Source: Salinispirillum sp049115955
GTDB lineage: Bacteria > Pseudomonadota > Gammaproteobacteria > Pseudomonadales > Natronospirillaceae
Direction: 5' to 3'
Assembly: GCA_049115955.1 (NCBI GenBank)
Contig: JAGDZJ010000021.1
Location: forward strand, 43,681-107,680
Length of the DNA stretch: 64,000 bases
Shown here: positions 14,167 to 23,751 of the stretch, piece after piece
Numbering within the stretch: position 1 is the stretch's first letter
Layout of the letters: every line of letters starts with the position of its first letter
Program-made: the position numbers and the translations under genes
Notes under the pieces: generated by a model
Told to the model about the DNA's origin: nothing
The model's input: only the letters and a program-made list of their open reading frames with translations
Databases searched by the model: none

Positions 14167-15060
14167 ATGACATCCGTCAATACAGCGACTTTGATCGGTT
14201 CGGTATCGGTGCTTTTGTGGGGAACGCTGGCGTTGTTGACCAAGCTGACGGGTGGGGCGATCCCGGAATTTCAGATGATGGCGATGACGTTCGGTATTGC
14301 GTTCATTTTAATGGGAGTGCGTTGGCTGCGGGCAGGCCACAGTGGCCTTCGTTATGCTCGGCAGCCCATCTTGGCATGGTGCATCGGGGTTGGTGGCCTG
14401 TTTGGCTATCATTTCGCCTATTTTAAAGCCATGACCTTGGCACCGGCGGTTGAAGTGAGTTTGCTAGCGTATTTGTGGCCTTTGTTGATCGTCATCTTTT
14501 CATCCCTGTTGCCGGGCGAATCATTGCGTACGCAGCATGTGGTGGGTGCATTGCTGGCGTTGGCGGGTTGCTGGTTGCTCATTGGTGGGAATGCCGACGG
14601 ATTTGCGTGGGAGAATCTGAGTGGCTATCTTGCTGCGTTGTCGTGTGCTTTGATTTGGTCATCTTATTCGGTACTCAGTCGGCTTGTGCGTACGGTGCCG
14701 ACGGATGCGGTGGGCTGGTTCTGCGGTGTTACGGCGGTGTTGGCGCTGATCTGTCATCTGCTGCTCGAAGAGACGGTTTGGCCTGCTGGTTGGGCGCAGT
14801 GGGTGGGTGTGGTGGGCCTCGGCCTCGGTCCGGTAGGAATTGCGTTCTTTACCTGGGACTACGGCGTAAAGCACGGGAATATCCAGCTATTAGGCACCTT
14901 GGCTTACAGCGCACCTTTGATATCGGTGATTCTGCTGATACTGGCGGGTTATGGCACGGCATCCCTTGCCGTGCTCGGTGCCAGTATCTTGATTGTCACC
15001 GGTTCGCTCGTCGCGGGTAGAGCGCGCAAGCGTTCTGCGCTGCGATCAGAAGCTATTTGA
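14167..15060 (+). CDS. EamA-family exporter, YddG-like
   Basis: A protein of 297 residues with ten predicted membrane helices in two EamA repeats. The opening TATLIGSVSVLLWGTLALLTKLTGGAIPEFQMMAMTFGIAF and the middle ALSCALIWSSYSVLSRL resemble the aromatic amino-acid exporter YddG. It is an inner-membrane drug/metabolite transporter; substrate assignment is by similarity only. ATG 14167 follows GGACAGGTT. The preceding AraC-type gene and the tandem operator suggest inducible expression. Confidence 0.88.
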   Translation: MTSVNTATLIGSVSVLLWGTLALLTKLTGGAIPEFQMMAMTFGIAFILMGVRWLRAGHSGLRYARQPILAWCIGVGGLFGYHFAYFKAMTLAPAVEVSLLAYLWPLLIVIFSSLLPGESLRTQHVVGALLALAGCWLLIGGNADGFAWENLSGYLAALSCALIWSSYSVLSRLVRTVPTDAVGWFCGVTAVLALICHLLLEETVWPAGWAQWVGVVGLGLGPVGIAFFTWDYGVKHGNIQLLGTLAYSAPLISVILLILAGYGTASLAVLGASILIVTGSLVAGRARKRSALRSEAI

Positions 15061-15131
15061 CGAAAACAGCAGCCGTGTTTGGGTGCTTTCGTGCCCATAT
15101 TCCGGCTGCTACGATCAGAACGAGCAAGACG

Positions 15132-15215
15132 GCCTCGGCCGCGCAACAGCGCATCAACGCGCGCTCCGGTTTTGCCGTTCTTGCCAATAATCAAAATAGG
15201 GTTGTTTGCGGTCAT
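15132..15215 (-). pseudogene. N-terminal stub of an NmrA-like NAD(P)-binding protein
   Basis: From the ATG at 15213-15215 the minus strand reads MTANNPILIIGKNGKTGARV and DALLRGRG, the beginning of an NmrA/SDR-type dinucleotide-binding domain (xxILVIGKNGKTGxRVxxxL). After about 28 residues the similarity is lost. The rest of the gene seems to have been replaced by the AraC-EamA segment, whose last codons lie 72 bases away. A remnant, not a working gene. Confidence 0.6.
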
Positions 15216-15239
15216 CGTTGTATCCTCTTAGTGTGATAA

Positions 15240-15255
15240 CACAGATTCATCTGTG
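15240..15255. promoter_or_regulatory. CACAGAT-TC-ATCTGTG palindrome
   Basis: A 7-bp inverted repeat with a two-base centre lies 25 bases upstream of the NmrA-like stub. It was probably the operator of that gene or of a lost divergent regulator. The rest of 15256-15456 holds no recognisable gene; a 44-codon frame at 15361-15493 has no family match that I can see. Confidence 0.4.
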
Positions 15256-15456
15256 AGCGAGGCTACATTCTGTGTCGTATTGGGTGGATTATTAATAGTT
15301 GGAATTCCACGTTTAATGATCGAAAATCCAAAACTATTGGATTATTGACTGTGTACAGGCATGATGGATTTCAACTTTACGCGAGATATGCATCCGCCAA
15401 ACATGCAGAGCCACGTTATGACCGACAGCCACGCAATACCCGAGCACAGCGACTAT

Positions 15457-15858
15457 CTAGGCGAGGCGCCGCGCCACCATATCAATCTCGATTAACGCAC
15501 CTTTAGCGAGTCCGTTCACGCCTATGCAGGTGCGGGCAGGGCGTTTGCCTTCGGGGAAATAAGAAGCATACGTCGCGTTCATGGCGTCGTAGTCGCGGTC
15601 AAACTGGGTCAGGTAGATGCGCACTTGCAGCACATTACTGAAGCCCAAACCGCAGCCAGCCAATACTGTGTTTAGGTTTTTCATAACCTGATGCGTTTGC
15701 GCTTCGATGCCTTCGGGGTAGCCGGAGTCTAGCTGAGTGCCTTGGAATGGCATTTGTCCGGTGAGGAACACCCAGCCATCTTGTTCTACGGCATGGCTGA
15801 ACGGTGCGACGGGGTCGGGTGCGCCGTCTAATAGGTGAAAGATGGGGGAAGAAGGCAT
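15457..15858 (-). CDS. RidA-family protein
   Basis: About 133 residues from the ATG at 15858 (MPSSPIFHLLDGAPDPVAPFSHAV); a longer in-frame start at 15900 adds 14 residues and is less likely. It has the RidA features: PFSHAVEQDGWVFLTGQMP, NLNTVLAGCGLGFSNVLQVRIYLTQ, the catalytic-pocket Arg in RPARTCIGV, and AKGALIEIDMVA with the conserved Glu. RidA-type enzymes hydrolyse reactive enamine/imine intermediates in the cytoplasm; some paralogues have other roles. A monocistronic gene on the minus strand. Confidence 0.9.
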   Translation of the reverse strand: MPSSPIFHLLDGAPDPVAPFSHAVEQDGWVFLTGQMPFQGTQLDSGYPEGIEAQTHQVMKNLNTVLAGCGLGFSNVLQVRIYLTQFDRDYDAMNATYASYFPEGKRPARTCIGVNGLAKGALIEIDMVARRLA

Positions 15859-16053
15859 GTGTGTTCCTGTCAGGTAGGGATGTGGGTTCATTATGTGCAA
15901 TGGGGTGGTTAGTGCAAGGTCAGGTTGCCGTAGGCAATCAGGGAGTGAGAGGGTATCATCCCTTTGAGCGTGCTTGCTCGCTCTGGGGCGCAGTTCAAAA
16001 AAACATAACTAGAAATACGTACAACCAGACTACCCAACTTCAGGACTTTCAAA

Positions 16054-17067
16054 ATGTCAGAGCTCATTACCTTGGGCGAATACGTTATTAAGAAACAGCA
16101 CGACTTCCCCCATGCCACGGGCGAGTTGAGTCAGATCTTCGGCGCTATTCGCTTGGCTTCAAAAATCGTGCATCGTGAAATCAACAAGGCCGGTTTGGTC
16201 GACATCACCGGTAACTCCGGGCAAGACAATGTACAGGGCGAGCAGCAGCAAAAGCTGGATCTGTATGCCAACGAAAAATTCAAAGCTGCCATGGAAGCCC
16301 GTGGGCAAATCTGCGGGATGGCGTCGGAAGAAGAAGACAGTTATATCTCGTTCAATGAAGGGCATTCGAAAGGCAGTAAGTATGTGCTGCTGATAGACCC
16401 TCTGGATGGTTCTTCTAATATCGACGTAAACGTGTCCGTTGGTACCATTTTCTCTATATATCGTCGCATATCGCCGATAGATGGCCCTGTCCAGCTGGAA
16501 GATTTCTTACAGCCCGGCAATAAACAAGTGGCCGCTGGTTACGTGATCTTTGGTTCATCCACCATGCTGGTTTACACCACCGGTAATGGCGTTCATGGCT
16601 TCACCTTTGACCCGTCCATCGGTGTGTTTTATCTGTCGCATGAAAACATGCGTACTCCGGAAGACGGCACCATCTATTCCATCAACGAAGGGAACTACGT
16701 GAAGTTCCCTCAGGGTGTGAAGAAGTACCTGAAATACTGTCAGGAAATGGACCCGGCGACACACCGACCTTACACCTCGCGCTACATCGGTTCGCTGGTG
16801 TCGGACTTCCACCGCAATATGATCAAAGGCGGTATTTATATGTATCCGTCTTACGCGAACGCCCCGAACGGCAAGCTGCGCTTGTTGTATGAGTGCAATC
16901 CGCTGGCGTGGATCGCTGAGCAGTCGGGCGGTAAAGCGAGTGATGGTCGTCGTCGTATTCTGGATATTGAGCCAACCGAATTACACCAGCGTGTGCCCTA
17001 TTATGTGGGGTCGAAAAATATGGTGGAGCAGGCCGAATCCATGTTGTGCGAGTTTCAGGATCATTAG
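16054..17067 (+). CDS. fbp: Class 1 fructose-1,6-bisphosphatase
   Basis: A gluconeogenic enzyme removing the 1-phosphate from fructose-1,6-bisphosphate. It has 337 residues, the usual length. Motifs: MASEEEDSY (metal-binding Glu), LIDPLDGSSNIDVNVSVGTIFSIYRR (the inositol-phosphatase-type DPLDGS signature), RYIGSLVSDFHRNMIKGGIYMYP for substrate phosphate binding, and LRLLYECNPLAWIAEQSGGKAS with metal-ligand Glu. It stands alone, convergent with the signalling gene that follows. Confidence 0.97.
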   Translation: MSELITLGEYVIKKQHDFPHATGELSQIFGAIRLASKIVHREINKAGLVDITGNSGQDNVQGEQQQKLDLYANEKFKAAMEARGQICGMASEEEDSYISFNEGHSKGSKYVLLIDPLDGSSNIDVNVSVGTIFSIYRRISPIDGPVQLEDFLQPGNKQVAAGYVIFGSSTMLVYTTGNGVHGFTFDPSIGVFYLSHENMRTPEDGTIYSINEGNYVKFPQGVKKYLKYCQEMDPATHRPYTSRYIGSLVSDFHRNMIKGGIYMYPSYANAPNGKLRLLYECNPLAWIAEQSGGKASDGRRRILDIEPTELHQRVPYYVGSKNMVEQAESMLCEFQDH

Positions 17068-17111
17068 AGACGGTTCGGCCAAGTAGTAGGGCGAAGGGTA
17101 TGAACTTCGCT

Positions 17112-19325
17112 CTACTGGCGCAGATAATCGAGCAGAGCGCTGGTGGGTAAGGGCTTGGCGTAATAGAAGCCTTGCGCTTCGTCGCACCCTAGCGCTCGTA
17201 AGGCCTTTTCTTGTTGCTCTGTTTCTATGCCTTCTGCAATGGTGTGCAGGCCAAGCTTTTTGCCGAGGCCGATGATGGTCTCGGCAATCACCGCACCGCT
17301 GGGTTGGTTGATGTCCTGAACGAAGGTTCGGTCTACCTTGATGCGATCAAGCGGTAGGCGCCGTAAATAGTTGAGCGATGAAAAGCCGGTACCAAAGTCA
17401 TCCAGTGCGATTTGCACGCCGAGCGCCTTAAGTTCGCGTAGGGCATTAATAACCACTTCTGGCTCGTCCATAATGATCGACTCGGTGATTTCGAGCTCAA
17501 TTTGCCGTGGGTTAATGCCGTATTCTTTTATGCATTGCGCAACCTGGCTAGGAAAATCGGCGGTGCGGAACTGCGGCATGGATACGTTCACGGCGATACG
17601 CAGCCCGCGAAAGTTCTGTTCCTGCAATGCTTGCAATTGGGCGCACGCCTGCCGCAATACCCAATAGCCTATGTCGACAATCAACCCGGAATATTCCGCA
17701 ATAGGGATAAACACATCCGGTGGGATAAAGCTGCCGTCTTTTTGCGGCCACCGCAACAAGGCCTCCATGCCGATGACCGCTCGTGAAGTCAGATCAATCT
17801 GCGGTTGGTACCATAACGCTAAGGCGTTGTTTTGGAAGTCTGCACGCAGCGAGCGAATGATGTCGAGACGGTGCTGTGTCGCCAGCTCTATATCGGGAGA
17901 ATAATAAGCAAAATGGCTCATCCGATCTTTTTTCGCAGCATTCAGCGCAATATACGCTCGTTTCAACATGGTGAGGCCGTGGTCGCCAATGTCTGAGAAG
18001 CGCGCATAGCCGAGCGTAGCCGTCATCGGTAAGCGATGTTCAAGCGCGTCAAAGGGTGCCGCAAAAGCAGCGAGTATGGCGGCGGGTGTTAAGTAGTCTT
18101 CATCGCCAATCAGGCCGAACACATCGGCGTCGATGCGCGCAATGGTAGCGTTGTCGCCGAAGGTAAGTTGCAAGCGTCGCGAGGCTGATTGGAGTAATGC
18201 ATTACCCACTTCTTGGCCTAGTCCGTCGTTGACGTCGGAAAAGTGATCGATGTCGATCAGCACCACTACACGAGGTTCTTGTGTCGCGTGGCGCGCCGAA
18301 CGCGACAGTAAACGCGTAAACTCATTGCGGTTGGGGGTGCGTGTGAGCGGGTCGGTGTACGCGGCGTGGCGGAGTTGTTGGAACAACGCTACGTTCTCGT
18401 AGCTGACCGAAATATTGTTTAAGAAGACTTCAATCAATTGGCGGTCGCCGGCGGATATCGGATGGTGTGTCTGTATGTACACAGCTGCTTTGGGGCTGTT
18501 GTGGCCTATGTACAGAGTGGTGTCAGCCTCACCGTATATGTGTCGCTCTTCTTCTAAACAGCGCTCTATTTGGCTGATGATGTGCGCGTTACTCAAGCGG
18601 TCAAGTGTGCATTGAATGAATTCGGCATAGCGACCCGCAGCACCCATCACAAGCATTTGATCGGAACGGTTGCCGTCGTCATCAAGACATGCACACAACA
18701 CACCCTCTGCATTAAGGCCCAGTAATGATGAGATCTGCGTCAGTACGCCGTCGGAAAAATCCTGCAACGAATGCAGCTCCATCAGGTTGGCCCCTGCGTG
18801 AATGATTTTTTCGAGGCCTATGCGATTTTGATTGATGGTGCGAAGCTGCTGATAAGCGCGGAGTGACGACACAATCGCGGTGACCAGATGGGCGCGGGTC
18901 AGTTCTGTTTTGGTTTTGTAGTCGTTGATGTCGTAGTCTTGGATGACGCTTTCTTCCGGTGCGTAACCGGGTTGTCCGGTGCGCAGAATAATGCGGACTT
19001 CGTAGTTGTTGAGCACATTGCGAATGTGTTTTACGGCGTCTAAACCGGCGTGTTCATTTTCCATCACGACATCCAGCAGAACTACGGCGATGTCGTTTTC
19101 GTCACGCAAGCGCGCTACTGCCTCTGCACCGCTGTGAGCGCTCATAAACTCCAAGTGTCGGCCCAGTACCTCAAGACCGTTCAGTGCCAGACGCGTAACA
19201 GTGTGAATCTCTTCATCATCGTCGGCGATAAGGATCTTCCACGCGGGCCGCCGAAGCTTCTCCGGCTGCTCGGTGTCGGGTGCAAAATTGAATAGGTCGT
19301 TCGAGTCAGGTCTTTGGCTGGTCAT
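17112..19325 (-). CDS. Response regulator with REC, DUF3369, degenerate GGDEF and EAL domains
   Basis: A protein of 737 residues. REC domain at about 28-150 with acidic pocket ADDDEE and phospho-acceptor D85 (VVLLDVVMENE). DUF3369 linker domain at about 170-320. GGDEF-like domain at about 335-475, in which the active-site motif reads DADVF rather than GGDEF, so diguanylate cyclase activity is not expected. EAL domain from about 490 with GMEALLRW, LELEITESI, LDDFGTGFSSL, IKVDRTFV and AEGIETE all intact, so it should be an active c-di-GMP phosphodiesterase. Its ATG overlaps the stop of the upstream histidine kinase by four bases; they form a two-component pair. Likely lowers c-di-GMP on a periplasmic signal. 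Confidence 0.95.
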   Translation of the reverse strand: MTSQRPDSNDLFNFAPDTEQPEKLRRPAWKILIADDDEEIHTVTRLALNGLEVLGRHLEFMSAHSGAEAVARLRDENDIAVVLLDVVMENEHAGLDAVKHIRNVLNNYEVRIILRTGQPGYAPEESVIQDYDINDYKTKTELTRAHLVTAIVSSLRAYQQLRTINQNRIGLEKIIHAGANLMELHSLQDFSDGVLTQISSLLGLNAEGVLCACLDDDGNRSDQMLVMGAAGRYAEFIQCTLDRLSNAHIISQIERCLEEERHIYGEADTTLYIGHNSPKAAVYIQTHHPISAGDRQLIEVFLNNISVSYENVALFQQLRHAAYTDPLTRTPNRNEFTRLLSRSARHATQEPRVVVLIDIDHFSDVNDGLGQEVGNALLQSASRRLQLTFGDNATIARIDADVFGLIGDEDYLTPAAILAAFAAPFDALEHRLPMTATLGYARFSDIGDHGLTMLKRAYIALNAAKKDRMSHFAYYSPDIELATQHRLDIIRSLRADFQNNALALWYQPQIDLTSRAVIGMEALLRWPQKDGSFIPPDVFIPIAEYSGLIVDIGYWVLRQACAQLQALQEQNFRGLRIAVNVSMPQFRTADFPSQVAQCIKEYGINPRQIELEITESIIMDEPEVVINALRELKALGVQIALDDFGTGFSSLNYLRRLPLDRIKVDRTFVQDINQPSGAVIAETIIGLGKKLGLHTIAEGIETEQQEKALRALGCDEAQGFYYAKPLPTSALLDYLRQ

Positions 19326-21031
19326 GCTGACTGCTCTTGTTGCCTGGAAGTCGGCGCTGAAGTTGGCATAGTGATAACAAAGAGCGCCCCTCGTTCAGCG
19401 GGCTCTAGGGTAATGTCACCGCCGAGCATTCCGTGCACTATATTATAGACTATGTGCAGACCGAGCCCGCTGCCACCACTGCCCATACGCGTGGTGAAGA
19501 ACGGATCAAAAACCTTGCTACGAATGGCTTCACTAATTCCAACTCCGTTGTCTTTGTACGTCAGTTCAACACTATCGGTTCCCTCTAGGCGCACATGAAT
19601 CAGCATAGTGCCCGCTTGCCCGTCCTCAAACCCGTGTACCAGCGAGTTCAGTATCAAATTGGTGATCACTTGGCCTAAGGGGCCTGGGAAACTGTCCATC
19701 TCTATGTTGTCGGGTACCCTGAGTTCGAATTGGTGCTGTGTTTTTTTAAGCTGTGGTTGCAATGAAGAAAGCACTTCGTTGATGACGGTCGCCAAATTGA
19801 ATTGCCGCCGCCGCTCGCTGGTTTGGTCAACCGCCACTTCTTTAAAACTGTTGATCAAGGCTGCAGCACGTTTGACGTTTTGCTGAATAATGCGCGCGGT
19901 GTCGTCGCAGGTGATCAAATAGTCTTCAAGTTCAGAACGCCGCAACTCGCCACTGTCTAAGCTTTTGCGCATATCCACTGCGCGGTCTTGCAATATAGAG
20001 GCCGCCATAAGTCCATTGCCAATGGGGGTGTTTAATTCATGGGAGACGCCTGCCACCAGACTGCCCAGCGAAGCCATTTTTTCCTGTTGCACCATGCGCT
20101 GTTGGGTCTTTTGTAGGCTTCTGAAGGTTTGTTTCAGTGCCTCTGTTTTTTCTTCAACCTGCTGCTGAATGCGGTATTGCTGGCGTAAGAGGTTGTGGAA
20201 GGCTTGTGCAAGCAACAGGGTAATGATGAGCCCAAACCCCCACACCGTATAGTACAGTGTCCGGTCTAGGGCACCGTCTGCATCGAAGAGCCAGAGCAGC
20301 TCCCAATCATACAGCCCCATATTGATGGCCATAGCATGCCGAGATTCAGCAGACGACAGCAGTGGTAATGTATTCGAGTGGTTATAGCTGCCAGATAGTG
20401 GGTGGGTGATTTCTACAGTGCGACCATGGGTCAGCAAGTTCTGCGTCACTTCACCGACCAGCTGACTGAAGTTAATCAGAACGATCAGTATTCCAAGTTC
20501 CCCCGCATTCGGTGCCGCCATGGCCATACTGAGATAGCTGGTGCCGTCCTGTTCAAATAGATTGCCGATGATCAGTTCAGGTGATGCAGCTTGTGCCTGT
20601 TCAAGCGCGGCGGCAAGTTGCCCGTTGACGCGGTAGAATTGGCCCGTCGGTAACAGGCTGACATTACCTGACGCTTGCTGGGCTTCGTAGTGGCCGTCCG
20701 AGTTTTTTTGCACAAAGGCTATGGAAAGCTCGGAGTCTCGTGTCGCGGCTTGGCTTAACAGTGTCTGTGCTTCTTCAAGTTCGGTTTGGGTGACTTCTTC
20801 TGAGCCGTAATAAAGGGTAGCGGCGGCAATCAGGGGCTCACGCTCGCGCAATACGCGGTAGCGCAGTTCTGCACTCAAGCGCTCTGCATCCGCCACAGAG
20901 GCCGTTTCCCATAATTTAAAGCTGGCGACGTGGGCTTGCCATGCTGCGATGCTGGTGACTAAAAACCCACAGACAAGTACGAGGGCTATCGTTAGGCCGC
21001 GCGACAACGGTGTTCTGCTCAATTTGGTCAC
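19322..21031 (-). CDS. Membrane sensor histidine kinase
   Basis: About 569 residues from a GTG at 21031, chosen because AAAGGAG lies six bases upstream; the frame opens further to 21094 but without a ribosome site. Membrane helix 1 is LTIALVLVCGFLVTSIAAW and helix 2 TLYYTVWGFGLIITLLLAQ, enclosing a periplasmic sensor of about 220 residues of no recognised type. Then a coiled coil (QQVEEKTEALKQTFRSLQKTQQRM), H-box GVSHELNTPIGNG, N-box QVITNLILNSLVHG, G1 YKDNGVGI, F-box DPFFTT and G2 GSGLGL. Complete catalytic core. Partner of the EAL response regulator whose start overlaps its stop. Confidence 0.94.
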   Translation of the reverse strand: MTKLSRTPLSRGLTIALVLVCGFLVTSIAAWQAHVASFKLWETASVADAERLSAELRYRVLREREPLIAAATLYYGSEEVTQTELEEAQTLLSQAATRDSELSIAFVQKNSDGHYEAQQASGNVSLLPTGQFYRVNGQLAAALEQAQAASPELIIGNLFEQDGTSYLSMAMAAPNAGELGILIVLINFSQLVGEVTQNLLTHGRTVEITHPLSGSYNHSNTLPLLSSAESRHAMAINMGLYDWELLWLFDADGALDRTLYYTVWGFGLIITLLLAQAFHNLLRQQYRIQQQVEEKTEALKQTFRSLQKTQQRMVQQEKMASLGSLVAGVSHELNTPIGNGLMAASILQDRAVDMRKSLDSGELRRSELEDYLITCDDTARIIQQNVKRAAALINSFKEVAVDQTSERRRQFNLATVINEVLSSLQPQLKKTQHQFELRVPDNIEMDSFPGPLGQVITNLILNSLVHGFEDGQAGTMLIHVRLEGTDSVELTYKDNGVGISEAIRSKVFDPFFTTRMGSGGSGLGLHIVYNIVHGMLGGDITLEPAERGALFVITMPTSAPTSRQQEQSA

Positions 21032-21216
21032 ACGAACTCCTTTAAGTCCTTCAAGGCTGGAAACCTGCCGCTGCACCCCGCAACAGTTTACCACTGTCCC
21101 TATTGGGGTCGCGTAGAGGGTGCTGATTGTTGTTGTTCACACGTTCAGTATAGGTAGGGTTAAAGATTGCTGCTTAAAATTTATAAATAAAGCGTTGAGG
21201 TGCTTTTATGAGAAAC

Positions 21217-21246
21217 AAAAAAGCCGCCTTTAAAGGCGGCTGATTT
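21217..21246 (-). terminator. Rho-independent terminator of the nucleotidase gene
   Basis: The perfect palindrome AGCCGCCTTTAAAGGCGGCT (21222-21241) is followed on the minus strand by a run of six T (complement of 21216-21221 region) and on the plus strand by ATTTTT. It lies 23 bases past the stop of the nucleotidase gene at 21264. Confidence 0.9.
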
Positions 21247-21263
21247 TTGTAACAGGCTGAGAA

Positions 21264-23087
21264 TCAGCGCTGGAAGGATTGCGTGCTGTACTCGCTGTAA
21301 GGCAGGCGTTGCACCGTACCGACAGACCGAACGTAGTCTACAAAAGACTGTGCGTAGTCGAGGTAGGTATTAGTGACTCGCCCATCCGCGTAGATAGCGC
21401 CAAAGGTTAAGTAACCGTCTTGACCGCGCGCAATGAAATCATTGGTTACGACCGTATAACTGCGGTTCATATTCAAAGGCGACCACGCGGTGTCTTGCTT
21501 CAGTTTGACTTGCAAGCCACTGACGCGCTGACCTTTAGGGCGTGTGCCGTCCACATTAAAACGCAAGCCGGAAGCATAGGGGTAGGCACCCGTTGAGCCG
21601 TCAGGCTGTAGGGCGAAATCAATGGCGTCTTCCAGGACGGCTTTGATCTCAGCGCCGGTCATTTCCAGATTCACCAAGGTGTTGGCGAAGGGCAGCAGTT
21701 GGTAAGCTAAGCCGACGGTGATGTCGCCAGCCGGTACGTCGATGCGCACCCCGCCGCCGTTTTGAATGGCAATATCAGACTCAAGACTCATTTGTTTGAA
21801 CGCCAACGCGACCAGCGTTGAAATGTCGGAACCGTGCTGTGCAGTTTCTGCTGGTGAGCAGATGTTGCTGCGGGTTTCGCCAGGAATGCGCACCAAGCAG
21901 AGGTTGTCGACACTGCGGCCAATCACATCTTGCTTCAGTACGTCCACTTGTGCGGTGTAGCCGCTCAGAGTGTCGGCTGCTTGAGCATCTGGTGTTACCA
22001 GCGTTAATACCGGGCTGGCGGCTACGTCTGCGAGGACGGCGTCACGGTCGGTGCCAGTTAACTGAACACGTTGGCCGCTGCTGTCAGCGCGTTGAAAGCT
22101 GTCACCCAGCAGCAGGTGTGGACTACCGCCACAGCTCGCAATGTTGCCGTTGTCGTCCCAGGCTACTTGCAATTCACCCACTACGAGTGAGTATTCCCAC
22201 GCCTGTGCGATACAGACCGTGTTGCCATCGGCGTTGGTCACCACGGTGGGGTATGGGCCAGCCGGGCTGAGGCCGTATTGACTGAACTCGTCACCCAGCA
22301 AGGTGTGCGAGTCGCCACCGATGATGACGTCTACGCCGCGTAATTGCTGCGCCAGGGCGATATCATTCTGGTATTGGTAATGCGTGACCAGCACGATTTT
22401 ATCGATGCCCTGCGCAGTCAGCTCATCAATGTAGCGCTGTGCAGTTTCGATCTCATCAAGGAATTCTGTGGTGGCATCCGGTGTAGACGAATTCTTGGTT
22501 TTATTGGCGATATCGATCCCAACAAAGCCAACACGCTGACGTCCAAAGGTCTTGATGGTGTAAGGCTTAAAATAGTCCCACTGAGTTTCCGGGGCGAGCG
22601 GTGATACGCCAACCTCTGGTACTACGTTGGCGGAAATTACGTCGGTGTTGCAATCACCTTCGCTTAGGAAATCAAGAAAGTTAACTAAACCGGCATCGCC
22701 GTCATCGAACTCATGGTTGCCCAGAGTGAAGACGTCAAAGCATGCCTCATTCATCATCGCCGCGTCGGCTTCGCCTTTAAACAGGGTGTAGTAAAGGTCG
22801 CCAGTGATGGCGTCGCCGGCATGCACCTTAACGCTGTGGCCGGGCTGCGCTTCCAGTGCTTTAATTAAGCCAACGGCGCGGGGGAATCCACCGATTTCAA
22901 CACGTGTGCGTTCACCGGCCAAAACTAAATCGGTACCGCTGTTGGGAAACAGGCGAGAGTGGTGGTCATTCATGTGAATGATGGTCAGATCCAGTGCGCC
23001 TGTGCCCGCAGACGGTGCCAGCATGGCGCATGCGCCTAGCGTGAGAGCTGCACTGGCTGCGGTGGCGATAAGCAGTTTTCTGTACAT
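21264..23087 (-). CDS. Exported 5'-nucleotidase/metallophosphatase (UshA/NadN type), lipoprotein
   Basis: A protein of 607 residues. The N-terminus MYRKLLIATAASAALTLGAC has a lipobox (LGAC, Cys20), so it is a periplasmic-facing lipoprotein. The metallophosphatase domain shows LTIIHMNDHHSR, HAGDAITGDLYYTLF, DVFTLGNHEFDDGD, VTHYQYQND and IGGDSHT. The C-terminal substrate domain has IQNGGGVRIDVPAGDITVG and a TNDFIARGQDGYLTF segment. The overall arrangement matches UshA/NadN enzymes that hydrolyse nucleotides, NAD or UDP-sugars for uptake; which substrate is preferred cannot be told. Followed by a clear terminator. Confidence 0.94.
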   Translation of the reverse strand: MYRKLLIATAASAALTLGACAMLAPSAGTGALDLTIIHMNDHHSRLFPNSGTDLVLAGERTRVEIGGFPRAVGLIKALEAQPGHSVKVHAGDAITGDLYYTLFKGEADAAMMNEACFDVFTLGNHEFDDGDAGLVNFLDFLSEGDCNTDVISANVVPEVGVSPLAPETQWDYFKPYTIKTFGRQRVGFVGIDIANKTKNSSTPDATTEFLDEIETAQRYIDELTAQGIDKIVLVTHYQYQNDIALAQQLRGVDVIIGGDSHTLLGDEFSQYGLSPAGPYPTVVTNADGNTVCIAQAWEYSLVVGELQVAWDDNGNIASCGGSPHLLLGDSFQRADSSGQRVQLTGTDRDAVLADVAASPVLTLVTPDAQAADTLSGYTAQVDVLKQDVIGRSVDNLCLVRIPGETRSNICSPAETAQHGSDISTLVALAFKQMSLESDIAIQNGGGVRIDVPAGDITVGLAYQLLPFANTLVNLEMTGAEIKAVLEDAIDFALQPDGSTGAYPYASGLRFNVDGTRPKGQRVSGLQVKLKQDTAWSPLNMNRSYTVVTNDFIARGQDGYLTFGAIYADGRVTNTYLDYAQSFVDYVRSVGTVQRLPYSEYSTQSFQR

Positions 23088-23215
23088 TTTCTATTTCCTT
23101 CTGAATGTGTAGTAGAGTGAGGAACAAGCGCTCAGCACTTCATTGAGCAATATGTGTTCCCAATATGTCGTTAGAATGACATGCTGGCAACTATCTTAGA
23201 AAGAGAGGCAGTTTC

Positions 23216-23638
23216 ATGGCCGTAGCGGACATCATGACACGCAAAGTGGTCTCCATTGGTATGGACGATACACTGGCGGAAGTCAAAACCATTTTCGACA
23301 ACACCCGCTTTCATCACTTGTTGGTGATTCAGTCTGGCAATTTGGTGGGCGTGGTGTCTGATCGTGATTTGCTGAAAGCCATCAGTCCAAATTTAGGTAC
23401 CGCCGCTGAGACCCCGAAAGACCTCGCGACACTCGACAAAAAAGTCCATCAGGTCATGACGCGTAAGCCCATCGTGGTTAATGAGACGGCAGCGGTACAC
23501 GAGGCGGTGAGTCTGATCAACGAACACGGCGTGTCCTGTTTGCCGGTGGTCAACGACGCCGGAAAAATGGTGGGCATTTTGAGTTGGCGCGATATTTTTC
23601 GTGAATTAGAGCGCGTAAGACGACAGAAAACGGGGTGA
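23216..23638 (+). CDS. Double CBS-domain protein
   Basis: A protein of 140 residues made of two CBS domains: MAVADIMTRKVVSIGMDDTLAEVKTIFDNTRFHHLLVIQSGNLVGVVSDRDLLKAI and VHQVMTRKPIVVNETAAVHEAVSLINEHGVSCLPVVNDAGKMVGILSWRDIFRELER. CBS pairs bind adenine nucleotides and act as regulatory modules. There is no fused effector, so the target is unknown. AAAGAGAGG lies just upstream of ATG 23216. Divergent from the nucleotidase gene. Confidence 0.93.
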   Translation: MAVADIMTRKVVSIGMDDTLAEVKTIFDNTRFHHLLVIQSGNLVGVVSDRDLLKAISPNLGTAAETPKDLATLDKKVHQVMTRKPIVVNETAAVHEAVSLINEHGVSCLPVVNDAGKMVGILSWRDIFRELERVRRQKTG

Positions 23639-23751
23639 ATTTTGCGGCAGCGTTATTGACGTTGCCGTCTGTGCTTTATTCTTTCCAAAATGGCACAGGC
23701 CGAAGAATATTGCCAAGTAAACTGGCATATCATCTGCCCTGCGGCTAAATT

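Noticed and set aside
15361..15493. A 44-codon frame before the RidA gene
   Set aside because: No ribosome site, no family pattern, and it runs into the 3' end of the opposite gene.
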